The position numbers and the translations under genes were made by a program. A DNA stretch of 64,000 nt from positions 54,441,296 to 54,505,295 of the forward strand of contig OY747703.1 of NCBI GenBank assembly GCA_963556495.2, written 5' to 3'. The notes beneath the pieces were generated by a model that was not told the DNA's origin, searched no databases, and saw only the letters and a list, made by a program, of their open reading frames with translations. The number at the start of each line of letters is the position of its first letter. The first letter of the stretch is position 1. The stretch is from Valencia hispanica. Taxonomy: Eukaryota > Chordata > Actinopteri > Cyprinodontiformes > Valenciidae. Of the stretch, positions 34,645-44,502 are shown one piece after another.

Positions 34645-34785
34645 AGCTTACCCTGAACACTAAACTAACACTAAACTAAATATTTAGTTTAATATGTAAG
34701 CTAAATATTTAGCTTGTAAGCTAAATATTTACTTTGTAAATGAAACAATTAGCTTGTAAACTAAATATTACTTTGAAATTGGGAC
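34645..34785. repeat. Imperfect palindromic tandem repeat
   Basis: About six copies of an approximately 20-bp unit such as 'gtaagctaaatatttagctt'. Each unit is itself a near-palindrome around aaatattt. Divergence rises towards the edges. Confidence 0.8.
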
Positions 34786-36175
34786 ATTTATAAATGAATA
34801 AATAACATGGACCCAAATATGACCTTGAAAAATGAAACCCTATTTTTTTCCTTTTATGACAGGTTAAATAGTGAAAATATTTGCTGTTAATTTTTGACAA
34901 GTAACTTTACAAACAGCACCCTTACATTATGGGGATTTATTCATTTATTTCCGCTGCTATACAAAGCTTTGCTGAGATAGTGAGGGCTTCTTTTGACTGG
35001 GTGTGACCTTACATCCAAGCGTGACTGCAAATCTGTGTTGGTCTCATTACTGCCCCAAGTCTGTCCTCATACAGTCCCAAAGGGCTACATCCTGGAGACG
35101 CCCATCAGAGCGGAGCAAAGGAAGAGGACGCCCCCAGTGTAAACAGAATGTTTTGAACTTGTACAAACACACAACACCAAATGAAAAATAAGCTCTCGAG
35201 GCTTTTGGCTGCAAAATAGTTTATAGGTGTTAAAATGTATCACTGGCAAAATTTACTTTAAAAGAAATAGTTTTTAGGAGTTTGTTTTGTTGTGCATTTT
35301 ACGTTTTTCAACTTAATTTAAAACAAACTGTAAAAGATAAACAGACAAAACTCTTTTGAGATGGCAGACAAATATATTTTAGAGAAAAGCATTTGTTTAT
35401 GGTAGGAGTCATGTTTTCCTCTTAACTATTTTTCATTTTAGATCTCATTCCAATCCAGTTTAGGATAAATGCACTAGGCAGAAGGACGTATGAAAGTTAA
35501 AACAATATATGATTTGTTTAAAATAATTGAAAATACTTACATATCAGCGTTTTCAAGATGTGAGAAGCCACAAAGGTTTGACTACGAGCTTCAAATTGCC
35601 TGATACTGTAGCTGGATTGCCTTTAAAGCAAACTGCTGACTTGTATCCTATTTTCATGCGTATACAATGTACTGTATATGACTGTGTGCAAAAATCAAGG
35701 CCCAATTTGTTCATTGCTTCCTAGTTGATGCAGATACAAGCGAGCAGCATTAAACCTGGATGTTCAAATCTTTTATTAAACTAACTCAAAGACATGTCAC
35801 AAGGTTGACAGTCACAGTTGTGACCATCAGCTGGTTGAGATGTAGTTTTCTAATCTAACAGATGTTATATTATTGAAGTAAAATGGCACAAAGGATGCAA
35901 GATTTCACAGAGCCTAGTGTTGCCGCAAAGAAACTAGAGATCTTAATCTGCAGCGAATCCCAACAACAGCTCACTGGTAGTCTTCGGTTGTTTTTTTCTT
36001 TGCCACATTACCACCTCAAACCTTACTGCACATATTTGACAGAAATAAATGAACATGTGATATTCCACAGACAACATCTGTGTTTTTATGTTAATACTGC
36101 AGGTGTTACAATTTGGTGATCAAAGTGGATATACTCATCTATGATACTATTGCAATCCAGACAGATTTATATCTT
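34786..36175. other. Intronic stretch without recognised gene
   Basis: AT-rich, with frames of 60-78 codons lacking motifs. A more GC-balanced patch at 35040-35150 (cccatcagagcggagcaaag) could be an unrecognised fragment. Confidence 0.4.
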
Positions 36176-36179
36176 TAAC

Positions 36180-36640
36180 TGACGAGGAATCCAGGAAGGC
36201 ACTCCTGCAAACTCTGAATCTAAAAAAATCTGGAGGACTTGGTGGACATGCTTACAGTGGTCTGACAGATTTTTGAAGTAGATCAGGATATCATCGAGGT
36301 AGACAAAGACGTAGTCATTAAGAAAATCCCGCAGAACATCATTAACCAGTGCTTGGAAGACGGGGCGTTGGTTAAACCAAAAGGCATTATCAAATATTCA
36401 AGATGTCCAAGTGGTGTTAGGAAGGTCATCTTCCATTTATCTCCCTGGCGTATTCTGACTAGGTGGTAGGTGTTCTGAAGGTCCAATTTCATGAAAATGG
36501 TGGATCCTTGAACTGGTTTGATTACTGAGGAAAGAAGTGGAAATTGATATTTGTTCTTTACAGTAATCTGATTTAGTCCTCGGAAGGCGATGTAGGGACG
36601 TTGTGAACCGTCTTTTTTGCCAACAATAAAGAACCCAGCC
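36180..36640 (-). pseudogene. Ty3/gypsy reverse transcriptase, C-proximal part
   Basis: Minus-strand translation gives [16 protein letters not shown], then [38 protein letters not shown] and, in a shifted frame, [12 protein letters not shown]. This is the core of a gypsy reverse transcriptase, with the YLDD active site at about 36285-36300. A frameshift near 36375 separates MPFGLTNAP from YLDD. The preceding part of the same domain is 3.2 kb away at 39823-40200. The two parts are separated by an inserted L1 complex, so this is a dead copy. Confidence 0.9.
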
Positions 36641-37135
36641 AGGGGATTCTCACAAAAGGGTGGCTTAGCACTGAACAAACAATGTGCTCTGAACCATTAA
36701 AGGTATTGCAATTTTTAGATATTCCAATAAAGGAACTTCCATTGTGGACTAGAATCACACTTAACATTTGGAACAAGGTACGAGTGGCATTGAAGCTGGC
36801 AAGAGGTTTATCAATATTAACAAGCATTGGACATATTAAATCCTTCACTCCCAATTATTAAGACAAAAATCTCTAGAAAAGTGATTTCTTTAGATAGTTG
36901 CTGCGATCTTTTCTGACTACACATAGGGACTGGGAAAGAATATTAAACCCCATACCAATAGAGAACATCCTGACTCAATTCCAAAAAGGTGAAGGGGATA
37001 AAAAAACTGATAGCAAAGTTATAAAAAGTATTTCTGTCATTGAATCTTAATAGACTCACTCTGACAAAACAAAGATGGGAGGCAGAGAAGGCCAAAATTA
37101 TTTCTGACGAAACATGGGAGGGAGTGTGGACCAGG

Positions 37136-37245
37136 GCACATCAGGTCTCAAACACGTAGCGGGAATATAAATGTAAATTTTTCTATTTCAGCACATCAGG
37201 TCTCAAACACGTAGCGGGAATATAAATGTAAATTTTTCTATTTCA
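37136..37245. repeat. Exact 55-bp tandem duplication inside L1
   Basis: 37136-37190 and 37191-37245 are identical, both starting 'gcacatcaggtctcaaacac'. It is a local duplication within the L1 coding remnant. Identity means it is recent or an assembly artefact. Confidence 0.95.
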
Positions 37246-37367
37246 GGACCCCATGTAGTCGCTAAGATGGACCCTAAAGTACCAAGTTTGTGTTGGAGAA
37301 ACTGCGGGTCAGCAGTGCCCAATCATACACATATTTTTTGGTCATGCCATAAACCTTTTGGGATGAG

Positions 37368-37619
37368 GTGTACAAGCCTATAAACCAGATCTTTCAAGAG
37401 GTTATACCAAAGGATGCAACATTTGCTTTACTCTGTATTTTGCCAGCTGGTGTGCAACGACGTGCTAAATCATATCTTTTCACTGTACTTTTTACAGCAG
37501 CCCTGAGATGCATTACAATTAGGTGGATGCAAGTAGAGCCTACCTCCTACAATGCCTGGGTTCAAAAAGTAAGGGAATCGTACCAAATGGAAAAGATAAC
37601 ACATTTATTACGACTTTAA
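37368..37619 (+). pseudogene. L1 ORF2 tail, open fragment
   Basis: Eighty-three codons remain open to the natural stop TAA at 37617-37619. They encode the last part of an L1-type ORF2 (YLFTVLFTAALRCITIRWMQ). No promoter or start is implied. Confidence 0.65.
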
Positions 37620-38239
37620 AAATCATCTTTCTCTTAGGATTGTATTGTTATGCTGAAATCATATGGAACTGTCAAATGTTATGGTGAAATATTTTTTTTA
37701 TTTAATTTTTTAAGACCCTACACTCTTAACACTTATGATAATTATTGCTGATGTAGCCTATTGCTTTGTAATGGTTCTGTTAAAGCTACATTGTGTAATT
37801 TGTTTAGTTAATTCTTAGCAAAAACCCCTTTGTTCTTTCAAAAAGATGTGCTCATTCATGTGTAATTACTTCCACCTACTAATAAAAGTATTCTTGTAAG
37901 TGTAGAATCTATTCAGAATACATACGAGCGATTCGCACGAATGGCTGAATCCATGTTGAGCCTCCATCTTTGAAATACATTCACTAACGAGGGACATTCC
38001 TGGAAATTCTAGCCCAGCCTTTCGCACTTTGGCTACACTACATTGCACCGTGACGAATGCCAGAGGGAGATTGTCTACTAGCGACGCGGCAGACGTCTGA
38101 CTATATTACTAAATGCAATGTAGTTTTCTAAAGTAATCTCATCACTGGAAGGAACACTGGACGAAGTCGTAGTACTGGAAGCCATGTTAACCTTGTTGTG
38201 ATTGCATTTCTCATAAGATGAACTGAACAGACTTTTGGA

Positions 38240-39511
38240 TGTCTGGGAGCTATTTCAAAGATGGACTGAGCGGACCACATTTCCCAGCAATCCTAGCAGT
38301 GACCCCCAACACACTCCTATTGGTCCATGACCACCCACGGTGACATCAGCGATGACCTCACGGCCAAAGGGGGCTATAAGAGTAGTCGCGCCCATTTTGA
38401 ATTGTTCTCCAGCTGGAAGTTCTTGGATGAACTACTGCTGAACAGAGGACATCTCACCGGTGAAGATTCTCTTTTGTTCTAACCCGCTGGACCGGGGAAG
38501 AACTCGCTTCGAAGTGCTCATACGGTTTGTGTATCTCGTGTGAGCTATATCAGAACTGTTCCCAGACAGTTCGTTAGACGTCGACCTACAGGCCATCCAG
38601 CCTGCCTTTGGGCCACACGGTCCTTAAAATCCTGTACAGGTTTTTTTTATAACTCTTCCTTTTCTTGCTCAACTACGGACACAATTTACTCCTCCTAGTG
38701 GACTGGACCTCCTTCAAGGCAAAGTAGGACTGAACCGGTTCATTTATACTAATAATGTGTCTGGGCATAGATAAACAAAGAAAATAGAGTTTTAACGAGT
38801 TAGATCTCGTTCATTGTTGGTTAAAGTGTTTTTAAGCGCTGTACCTGTTTGCTCATTTTTGCTTTGTCGCACGTATAAGTCTGAGCTGTGAAATTGCTGT
38901 CTTGGAAACTGTCTGTTTTATCCTGAGCAGATCACGCCTTTCTTTTTTCCTTACTCTTGTTTTCCCTCTCTCTCCCTCCCTGATAACTCCATCGGCAGTC
39001 GGGCTCGGTCCGGCCTGCGTTTGCTGGTCTTAGCTGAAAAGTTTAACTCCATTGTCTTTAGTCTGCCGCTAAAGCAGAGGCCTACCGCATGGACGCTTCC
39101 CCCATGTGCTCCTTTAGCCAAAGCTAGTTTTATGATTCTTTCTTAGACTCCATGTGCTCCCCTCCATCTTGGCACAGAGCTGAGATTTATGACTTTGTCT
39201 CCTAGGCTATCTGTGATTTGAGCCCCCTGGAGTGAGGGCCCCCCCCCCTGTTCTGACCCGAACCTCAGCTGTCTCACTGATTTCATTTCATGTTAATTGT
39301 GTTTAATGTTCACCTATTATTATTGTCTAAGATCTGTAGTAATTTTTGCATGCTTTAGAATAGATGGGATTTTCTATTTCCTAAATAAAGTCCCCTTATC
39401 TTAAAGAGAAGTTGTCTGGGATTACTTTGAGTGATGCATACAATTAATGTCCACAGCCTTAGAACTTATTCCTTCATCTATAGTTTAATTATCTGAGACT
39501 GAACAATTTGG

Positions 39512-39547
<36 letters not shown>

Positions 39548-39560
39548 GTTCCTGGAATCC
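38240..39560 (+). mobile_element. LTR-like sequence with possible leader
   Basis: The stretch has promoter-like and terminator-like parts in LTR order. A CCAAT-like 'cctattggtcc' (38318) and a CRE-like 'tgacatca' (38341) come first, followed by a TATA-like 'ggctataagag' (38372). Further down come a GC-balanced transcribed region and an 'aataaagtcccctt' polyadenylation signal (39384). A 'ttgtctgggattac' segment and 'caatttggcga' (39506), reminiscent of a primer-binding site, follow. The exact borders were not found. Retroviral or other LTR class is undetermined. Confidence 0.35.
39512..39541. repeat. (TA)n microsatellite
   Basis: About 15 TA units. Confidence 0.97.
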
Positions 39561-39822
39561 AACAGGATGGTGCCCCTAAACTTGGTAATTTTTATATAAA
39601 ATTATTAATCTTAATAATAATTGCCCTAAGCAATTATTCATAATTATTCATAGCCAAATCCTACCTATCTGCGGCACAATAGCATCAAACATTGTAGGAG
39701 TTAAAACGAGCTCGGAATTGGGGTAAAATGTAATATTTAGTTGGTTGTTTCACCGCTAGATGGGAGAAGTTCTTACACAATGTAGCTTTAAGAATTAATA
39801 AAAATTAAAGTTCTAAAAAAAA

Positions 39823-40200
39823 TTAAGAACCTAGCCTCTAGGGATGAGGTGGAATGCCTAATGATACCAGCAACCAGGGACTCATTGAGGTATTTGTCCA
39901 TTACCTCAGTTTCTGGTCTGGAGATATTATATAAATGGCTGGTGGGTAGAGGAGCCCCTGGAAGTAGGTCTCTTGGGCAGGCATAAGGTCGCTGTGGTGG
40001 TAATGAAAGTACTTTATCCTTACTGAAGACCATTTTTAAATCATGGTACTCTGGAGGGATGATGGACAGGTCTATATGTTCAGACAGAGAATAACCTATT
40101 TTAAGGTAACGGGTGGAACGGCGGATTGAAGACAGGGAGAATGCTGGAAAGTGGACCAAGATTCGACACGGGACTGATTCCAATTGATGTGTTGTTTGTG
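39823..40200 (-). pseudogene. Ty3/gypsy pol, start of reverse transcriptase
   Basis: Minus-strand translation includes PPEYHDLKMVFSKDKVLSLP, then LLPGAPLPTSHLYNISRPET and YLNESLVAGIIRHSTSS. This is the segment immediately N-terminal to the gypsy RT core, including the linker after the protease. It continues directly into the segment at 36180-36640 once the intervening 3.2 kb is ignored. No protease or gag was recognised upstream. Confidence 0.88.
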
Positions 40201-40349
40201 TTTAAATAACCAATCGTAACCCAAAATTATTGGGTTATTCGGTGAGTCGAAAATATAGAAGGAAATGTTCTCATGATGATTACCAGATACCTTCTATGGG
40301 ATATGGGTATCTATGGTATTACCAGGTATCTTCTATGATTTGGCCTGTC

Positions 40350-40465
40350 ATCCACACGAAAACGCAAATTTAGGGTACCAAATACGATTATTTCTAAAAA
40401 CTGCAACCAAAGTGAAGATTTGCGTTTTCTCCGTTTTAAGCGTTTGCTTGTGGACAGAAATAGCT
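40350..40465. mobile_element. hAT-like MITE fragment
   Basis: 'catccacacgaaaacgcaaa' and, at the other side, 'agcgtttgcttgtggacaga' are inverted relatives (gtgga..cgtttt / aaaacg..tccac), typical of a fish MITE. Outer ends were lost when an L2 element landed at 40474. Confidence 0.5.
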
Positions 40466-40473
40466 GGAGTTTT

Positions 40474-41290
40474 AGGCAAGGCAAGGCAATTTTATTTGTG
40501 TAGGACACTTTCAACAGCAGGGTAATTCAAGGTGCTTTACATGATTTGGTGATTTTTTTAAAAACACATAAAAGAAACACACATTACACATGATACACAA
40601 TAAAGCAATAGAAAGATCAAAAAAAGCAAGAGAGCATGAACACATTTCATACATATGACATCAAGCATTTACTCGAAGGCAATTCTAAACAGATGGGTTT
40701 TTAGTCTCGATTTAAAGCAGTTCAGAGTTTCAGCAGCTCTACACTCGTCAGGAAGTCTGTTCCAGATAAGGGGAGCATAGAAACTGAAAGCTGCTTCTCC
40801 ATGTTTAGTTCTGAGTCTAGGGATGTTTAGTAGGCTAGAGTTGGAGGACCGGAGTGGTCTTGGTGGTTGGAACCGTGACAACAGGTCTTCAACATATTTT
40901 GGTGCTAAGCCATGTAATGATTTATAAACTAGTAGGAGAATTTTGAAGTCTATTCTCTGAGCTACAGGGATCCAGTGTAAGGACAATAGAACTGGGGTGA
41001 TGTGCTCTACTTTCCTGGTTCTAGTGAGGACGCGAGCGGCAGCGTTCTGGATCAGCTGCAGCTGTCTGATTGACTTTTTAGGCAGACCTGTGAAGATGCT
41101 GTTGCAGTAATCAATCCGACTAAAGATAAACGCATGGATGAGTTTTTCTAGGTGGTGTTGCAAAATCAGTCCTTTAATCCTAGAGATGTTCTTCAGGTGA
41201 TAGAAGGCTGACCTTGTTATTGCCTTTATGTGACCCTGGAGATTCAGGTCTGAGTCCATTACTACACCTAGGTTTCGAGCCTGATCAGTA
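40474..41290 (-). mobile_element. 5'-truncated L2-type LINE, family B
   Basis: The 3' end is at the left, with tail units 'ggcaaggcaaggcaa' (40476), the reverse of the (ttgcc)n tail also present on the + copies at 48871 and 52366. The body is the C-terminal reverse transcriptase region with an open frame of 208 codons. The 5' edge at 41290 abuts the 3' tail of a second L2 (family A). It is one of the best-preserved LINE copies in the window. Confidence 0.88.
40669..41290 (-). pseudogene. L2-type reverse transcriptase, C-terminal region
   Basis: The open frame encodes HAFIFSRIDYCNSIFTGLP, QLIQNAAARVLTRTRKVEH, LLSLHWIPVAQRIDFKILLL, YKSLHGLAPKYVEDLLSR and ends in KSRLKTHLFRIAFE before TAA. These are signature segments of the thumb and C-terminal part of L2/CR1-group reverse transcriptases. 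The catalytic core and endonuclease are absent because of 5' truncation, so it is inactive even though it is open. Confidence 0.85.
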
Positions 41291-41846
41291 ATCAAATCAA
41301 ACTTTATTTATAAAGCGCTTTTCATACAAGAAGTTGCATCACAAAGTGCTTTACAGATTAAAATGACCCCACATAAAACCACCTTCCCTTCCCTCCCCCA
41401 CAGATTTAAAAACATAGTCACAGTTATACCCCCCTCTCCCCAACCCGTCTCCCATGCACACACACAGTTAAAAGAAAAAGTTAAAAAGGACATTGGGCCG
41501 AGTGTAGATGAACCATGCAAGGAAACGCCATCAGAGGAGCCATCTGCCCTGGCAGCGGTAGACTAACAGCAGCAGCCGAGGCACCGACACAGGGCGCCCA
41601 GTGGAGGCAAGGCCAAGACCCCCACCTCCACCCAAGCTCCACCTGGAGAGCACCCAGGCAGCCACAGCCGACCACCGCTCCCGGGGCAGAGGGCTCCCAC
41701 AGAGGAAACACTGGAACGGGGATTAAGATAAATTAAAGTATAAAAAGAAACGGTAAATTAATGTGCTAACATTAAATAGTAAAACTGATACAAATATAAT
41801 AATATAAAACATGCAGAGCAATTAAACAGACTGTAATAAATAATAA

Positions 41847-42461
41847 TCAGTTAAAAGCTAGGCTAAAAAGGTGAGTCTTGAGCCTGCTCTTAAAAACATG
41901 AACGTTCTCTGCAGCCCTGAGGTCCTCTGGCAGCCTGTTCCAGAGGTGAGGGCCATAAAACTGGAAAGACGCCTCGCCATGCTTGTGTGTCCTGACTTTT
42001 GGGGTGACAAGGAGACGGCTGCCAGAGGAGCGCAGAGACCGCAAAGGTTTATATGGTAAAAGCAGTTCAGAGAGATAAGAAGGCCCAAGACCATTAAGAC
42101 ATTTAAAAACCATTAAAAGAACCTTAAAGTCGATCCTGAAATGTACGGGGAGCCAATGCAATGATTTTAAGACCGGTGTAATGTGCTCCCGCCTCCTGGT
42201 CTTCGTCAGGATTCGTGCTCCTGAATTTTGTAGTAGTTGTAAACCTGATATACTCTTTTTGGGAAGACCAGAAAGCAGGGCATTACAGTAATCAATTCTA
42301 CTGGAGATAAAAGCATGCATCAGTGTCTCCGTGTTGGCCAGAGAGAGAATGGGGTGGACTCTGGCGATGTTCTTTAGTTGATAAAAACCTATTTTAGTGA
42401 TATTTTCTATGTGAGGAATAAAAGTCAGCTCAGAGTCAAAAATCACGCCCAGGTTCTTCAC
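41847..42461 (-). pseudogene. L2 family A reverse transcriptase, C-terminal region
   Basis: A 204-codon open frame reads MKNLGVIFDSELTFIPHIEN, then HAFISSRIDYCNALLSGLP, LKSLHWLPVHFRIDFKVLL and FKSRLKTHLFSLAFN. It is homologous to, but clearly different from, the family B frame at 40669, so two L2 lineages are present side by side. It ends in TAA at 41847. Confidence 0.85.
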
Positions 42462-43591
42462 TTGTAAAGAGGGATTAAAAGACAGGGATTGTAGTTTTGG
42501 TAAAAGTTTCTGTCTCTGAGCCTCAGGACCGATGACTGCCGTGTGTCATCGGGAGACATGGAGATGTATAACTGATTTGATTTGATGAAGCCATTTAACT
42601 GCTGAAACACAGCTTTTTCAATACTCTTACTGATGAATGGAAGATTAGAGATCGGCCTGTAGTTCTGCATTAACGTGTTGCCCAGATTTTTGTTCTTTAG
42701 CAGTGGTTAAATAACTGCTGTTTTTAAAGCCTGAGGGAAGACTGTCATGTTTTGCAGTTTACACTGGACCCAAAAGCAGCAGAGTAAATACAAAAATGAT
42801 TTAATGAAAAACACAGGGAACTTACATAACTCAGGAGGGTACAGGCAGCAACAGGGAAAAACAGGAACCAGACGGGCTACAAGGAAGGCAGAAATCAGGC
42901 GGGTAAGAAAGACGGACGAACCAGCGAGTTGTGACTGAAAGAGGGCCATATTTATACTGAGGGAGGAGAGTGAAGAGTGAAGCAGAGAAGGAGCAGGACC
43001 AATTAAGGGAAGCGGTTGCAGCTGAGGGGGAGTGAGCAGGTGGAAGTGATTAGCTGGGACAGGAGGTGAAATGGCTGGGAGACAGAAAACTGGGAAACTA
43101 GAAGGATCTTAAGAAACTAAGACAAGACTACGGGGAAACCAGAAAGTACAGAAATCACAAGAAAGACTAAGAATAACTAAACATGAAAATAGAACTAAAT
43201 AAGGAAAATCACTAACAACAGACAAACACCCGGGGATCACAACAAAGACACCAGATAGCAGTGATGAGTTCACTATTTGAACAAGATCAGAACCAATAAC
43301 AGGAAGAACTTTCTTTAGAAAAGCTGTGGGTACGATATCAAGACAGCAGGAGAAGGAGCTTAATTGGATAATGATTTTTTCAAGGCTGTTCTGGTTTAAT
43401 TCGTGGAATTCAGACATCTTCTCTACATTGTTGATTGGGGATGGCACTGATTGTGGGTTCGATATTGAAGTACAGATTGACCGTCTAATTGTTAGAATCT
43501 TTTCAGTAAAAAAGCTGGCAAATTCATTGCAGATCCTGGTAGAGTTTAGTTCAGGGGCTACTGTCACTAAAGGATTAGTTAGTCTTTCCAC
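42458..43591 (-). pseudogene. L2 family A reverse transcriptase, N-terminal part, split by LTR
   Basis: The minus strand reads ELNSTRICNEFASFFTEKIL, LDIVPTAFLKKVLPVIGSD and IVNSSLLSGVF, then is interrupted by the LTR at 42743-43244. It resumes with PQALKTAVI and MQNYRPISNLPFISKSIEKA. After LNGFIKSNQ it jumps straight to LYISMSPDDT. The part that should contain the YADD-type catalytic motif is missing between these, so the copy was unable to retrotranspose. Confidence 0.85.
42743..43244 (-). mobile_element. Solo LTR, 502 bp, with 5-bp target duplication
   Basis: The block starts tgtcatg and ends cacaaca on the + strand, so it has the TG...CA ends of an LTR, and is flanked by AAGAC on both sides (42738-42742 and 43245-43249). 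Read on the minus strand it contains a TATA-like 'cagtataaatatgg' near 42950 and a late 'attaaatcatttttg' polyadenylation-like region near 42795. It has no coding sequence. Removing it with one AAGAC restores the L2 reading SSLLSGVF-PQALKTAVI. Confidence 0.9.
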
Positions 43592-43918
43592 TGTTGCAAA
43601 TAGAGTCTGTGCGTTATTAATGTTTCTGTTGATGATTTCAGAAAAGTATGATTCCCTAGCATCTTTTATAGTTAGCTGATATCTATTCAGTCTCTCTTTG
43701 TAGATCTCACAGTGAACCTTGAGTCAAGTTTTCCGCCATTTTCTCTCGGCTCGTCGACACTCTCTTTTTTCACTACGTACCAGTGGATTACTTGTCCACG
43801 GAGACTTTTTTCTACCTGAGACTACTTTCACTTTAGTTGGAGCAATGGAATCCATGATGTCTGAGGTTTTCGCAAGGAAATTATCTACCAACTTATTTAC
43901 TGAGTTTGAGTTGGGAGA

Positions 43919-44437
43919 TTAGGGGGATGTGGTGGAAAGATAAATACGTTTAAAGGTTTCTACTGAACTGTGGCCTAGAAAACGCTTTTTTATAGTGGTC
44001 TTACTGTGGCTGGATAATATAGCAGAGATGGTACTTTCAAAGAAAATACAGAAATGGTCAGATAACGCAATATTAATTACAGAGATGTTGGAAATATTTA
44101 AACCTTTGCTGATAATTAAGTCCAGAGTGTGTCCTTTATTGTGTGTTGGTTGTTTGACATGCTGGATCAGGCCGAAGTTGTGGAGAGTATCATCTAATGT
44201 TTTTGCTTGTCTATCTTGGGGGTTGTCGGTATGGATGTTAAAGTCCCCCACAATGATTAGTTGGTCATAGTCGATACATATTACAGAAAGAAGGTCATTG
44301 AAATCATTAAAGAAGTTAGAGTTAAGTTTTGGTGGTTTATATAAACTTAGAAATAAAGCTTTGTTGGGGTCATTTATCTGGGTGGCTAGGTATTGAAAAG
44401 AATCAAACGTGCCCAGAGTTACCTTTTTAAAGTTCAT
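43919..44437 (-). pseudogene. L2 family A apurinic-like endonuclease domain
   Basis: The minus-strand frame encodes LIIVGDFNIHTDNPQDRQ, then GHTLDLIISKG and ALSDHFCIFFE. GDFN and SDH are the conserved catalytic motifs of the APE-type endonuclease that nicks target DNA for L2/CR1 retrotransposition. The N-terminal part of the domain is upstream near 44450-44500 in a broken frame. Confidence 0.88.
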
Positions 44438-44502
44438 TGAGTTGTGCCGGGCGAATTCTGGGAGACGGTAGGGGTGGATTTATTGCCCGGTTCCCTCAAA
44501 TA

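Larger units (their letters stand above)
36641..37789 (+). mobile_element. 5'-truncated L1-type retrotransposon, ORF2 C-terminal
   Basis: From the first base after the gypsy break, the plus strand reads [20 protein letters not shown], as in L1 ORF2 downstream of the reverse transcriptase. Later it reads PSLCWRNCGSAVPNHTHIFW with CHKP. The Cys and His pattern matches the C-terminal cysteine-rich finger of L1 ORF2. Stops and shifts break it. 'aagaacccagcc' sits at its left edge (36629-36640) and 'aagaacctagcc' at 39824-39835, as an imperfect target duplication. Its A-rich tail lies at 39792-39822, beyond a second insertion. Confidence 0.75.
37794..39787. mobile_element. TTAA-flanked DNA transposon/MITE carrying LTR-like DNA
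   Basis: TTAA lies directly outside both ends (37790-37793 and 39788-39791). The ends are inverted repeats, 'agctacattgtgtaa' on the left and 'ttacacaatgtagct' on the right. A TTAA duplication is typical of piggyBac-type elements, although the termini are not a canonical piggyBac match. The element is inserted in the 3' part of the L1. Its own interior (about 38240-39560) has been invaded by LTR-type sequence. Confidence 0.7.
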
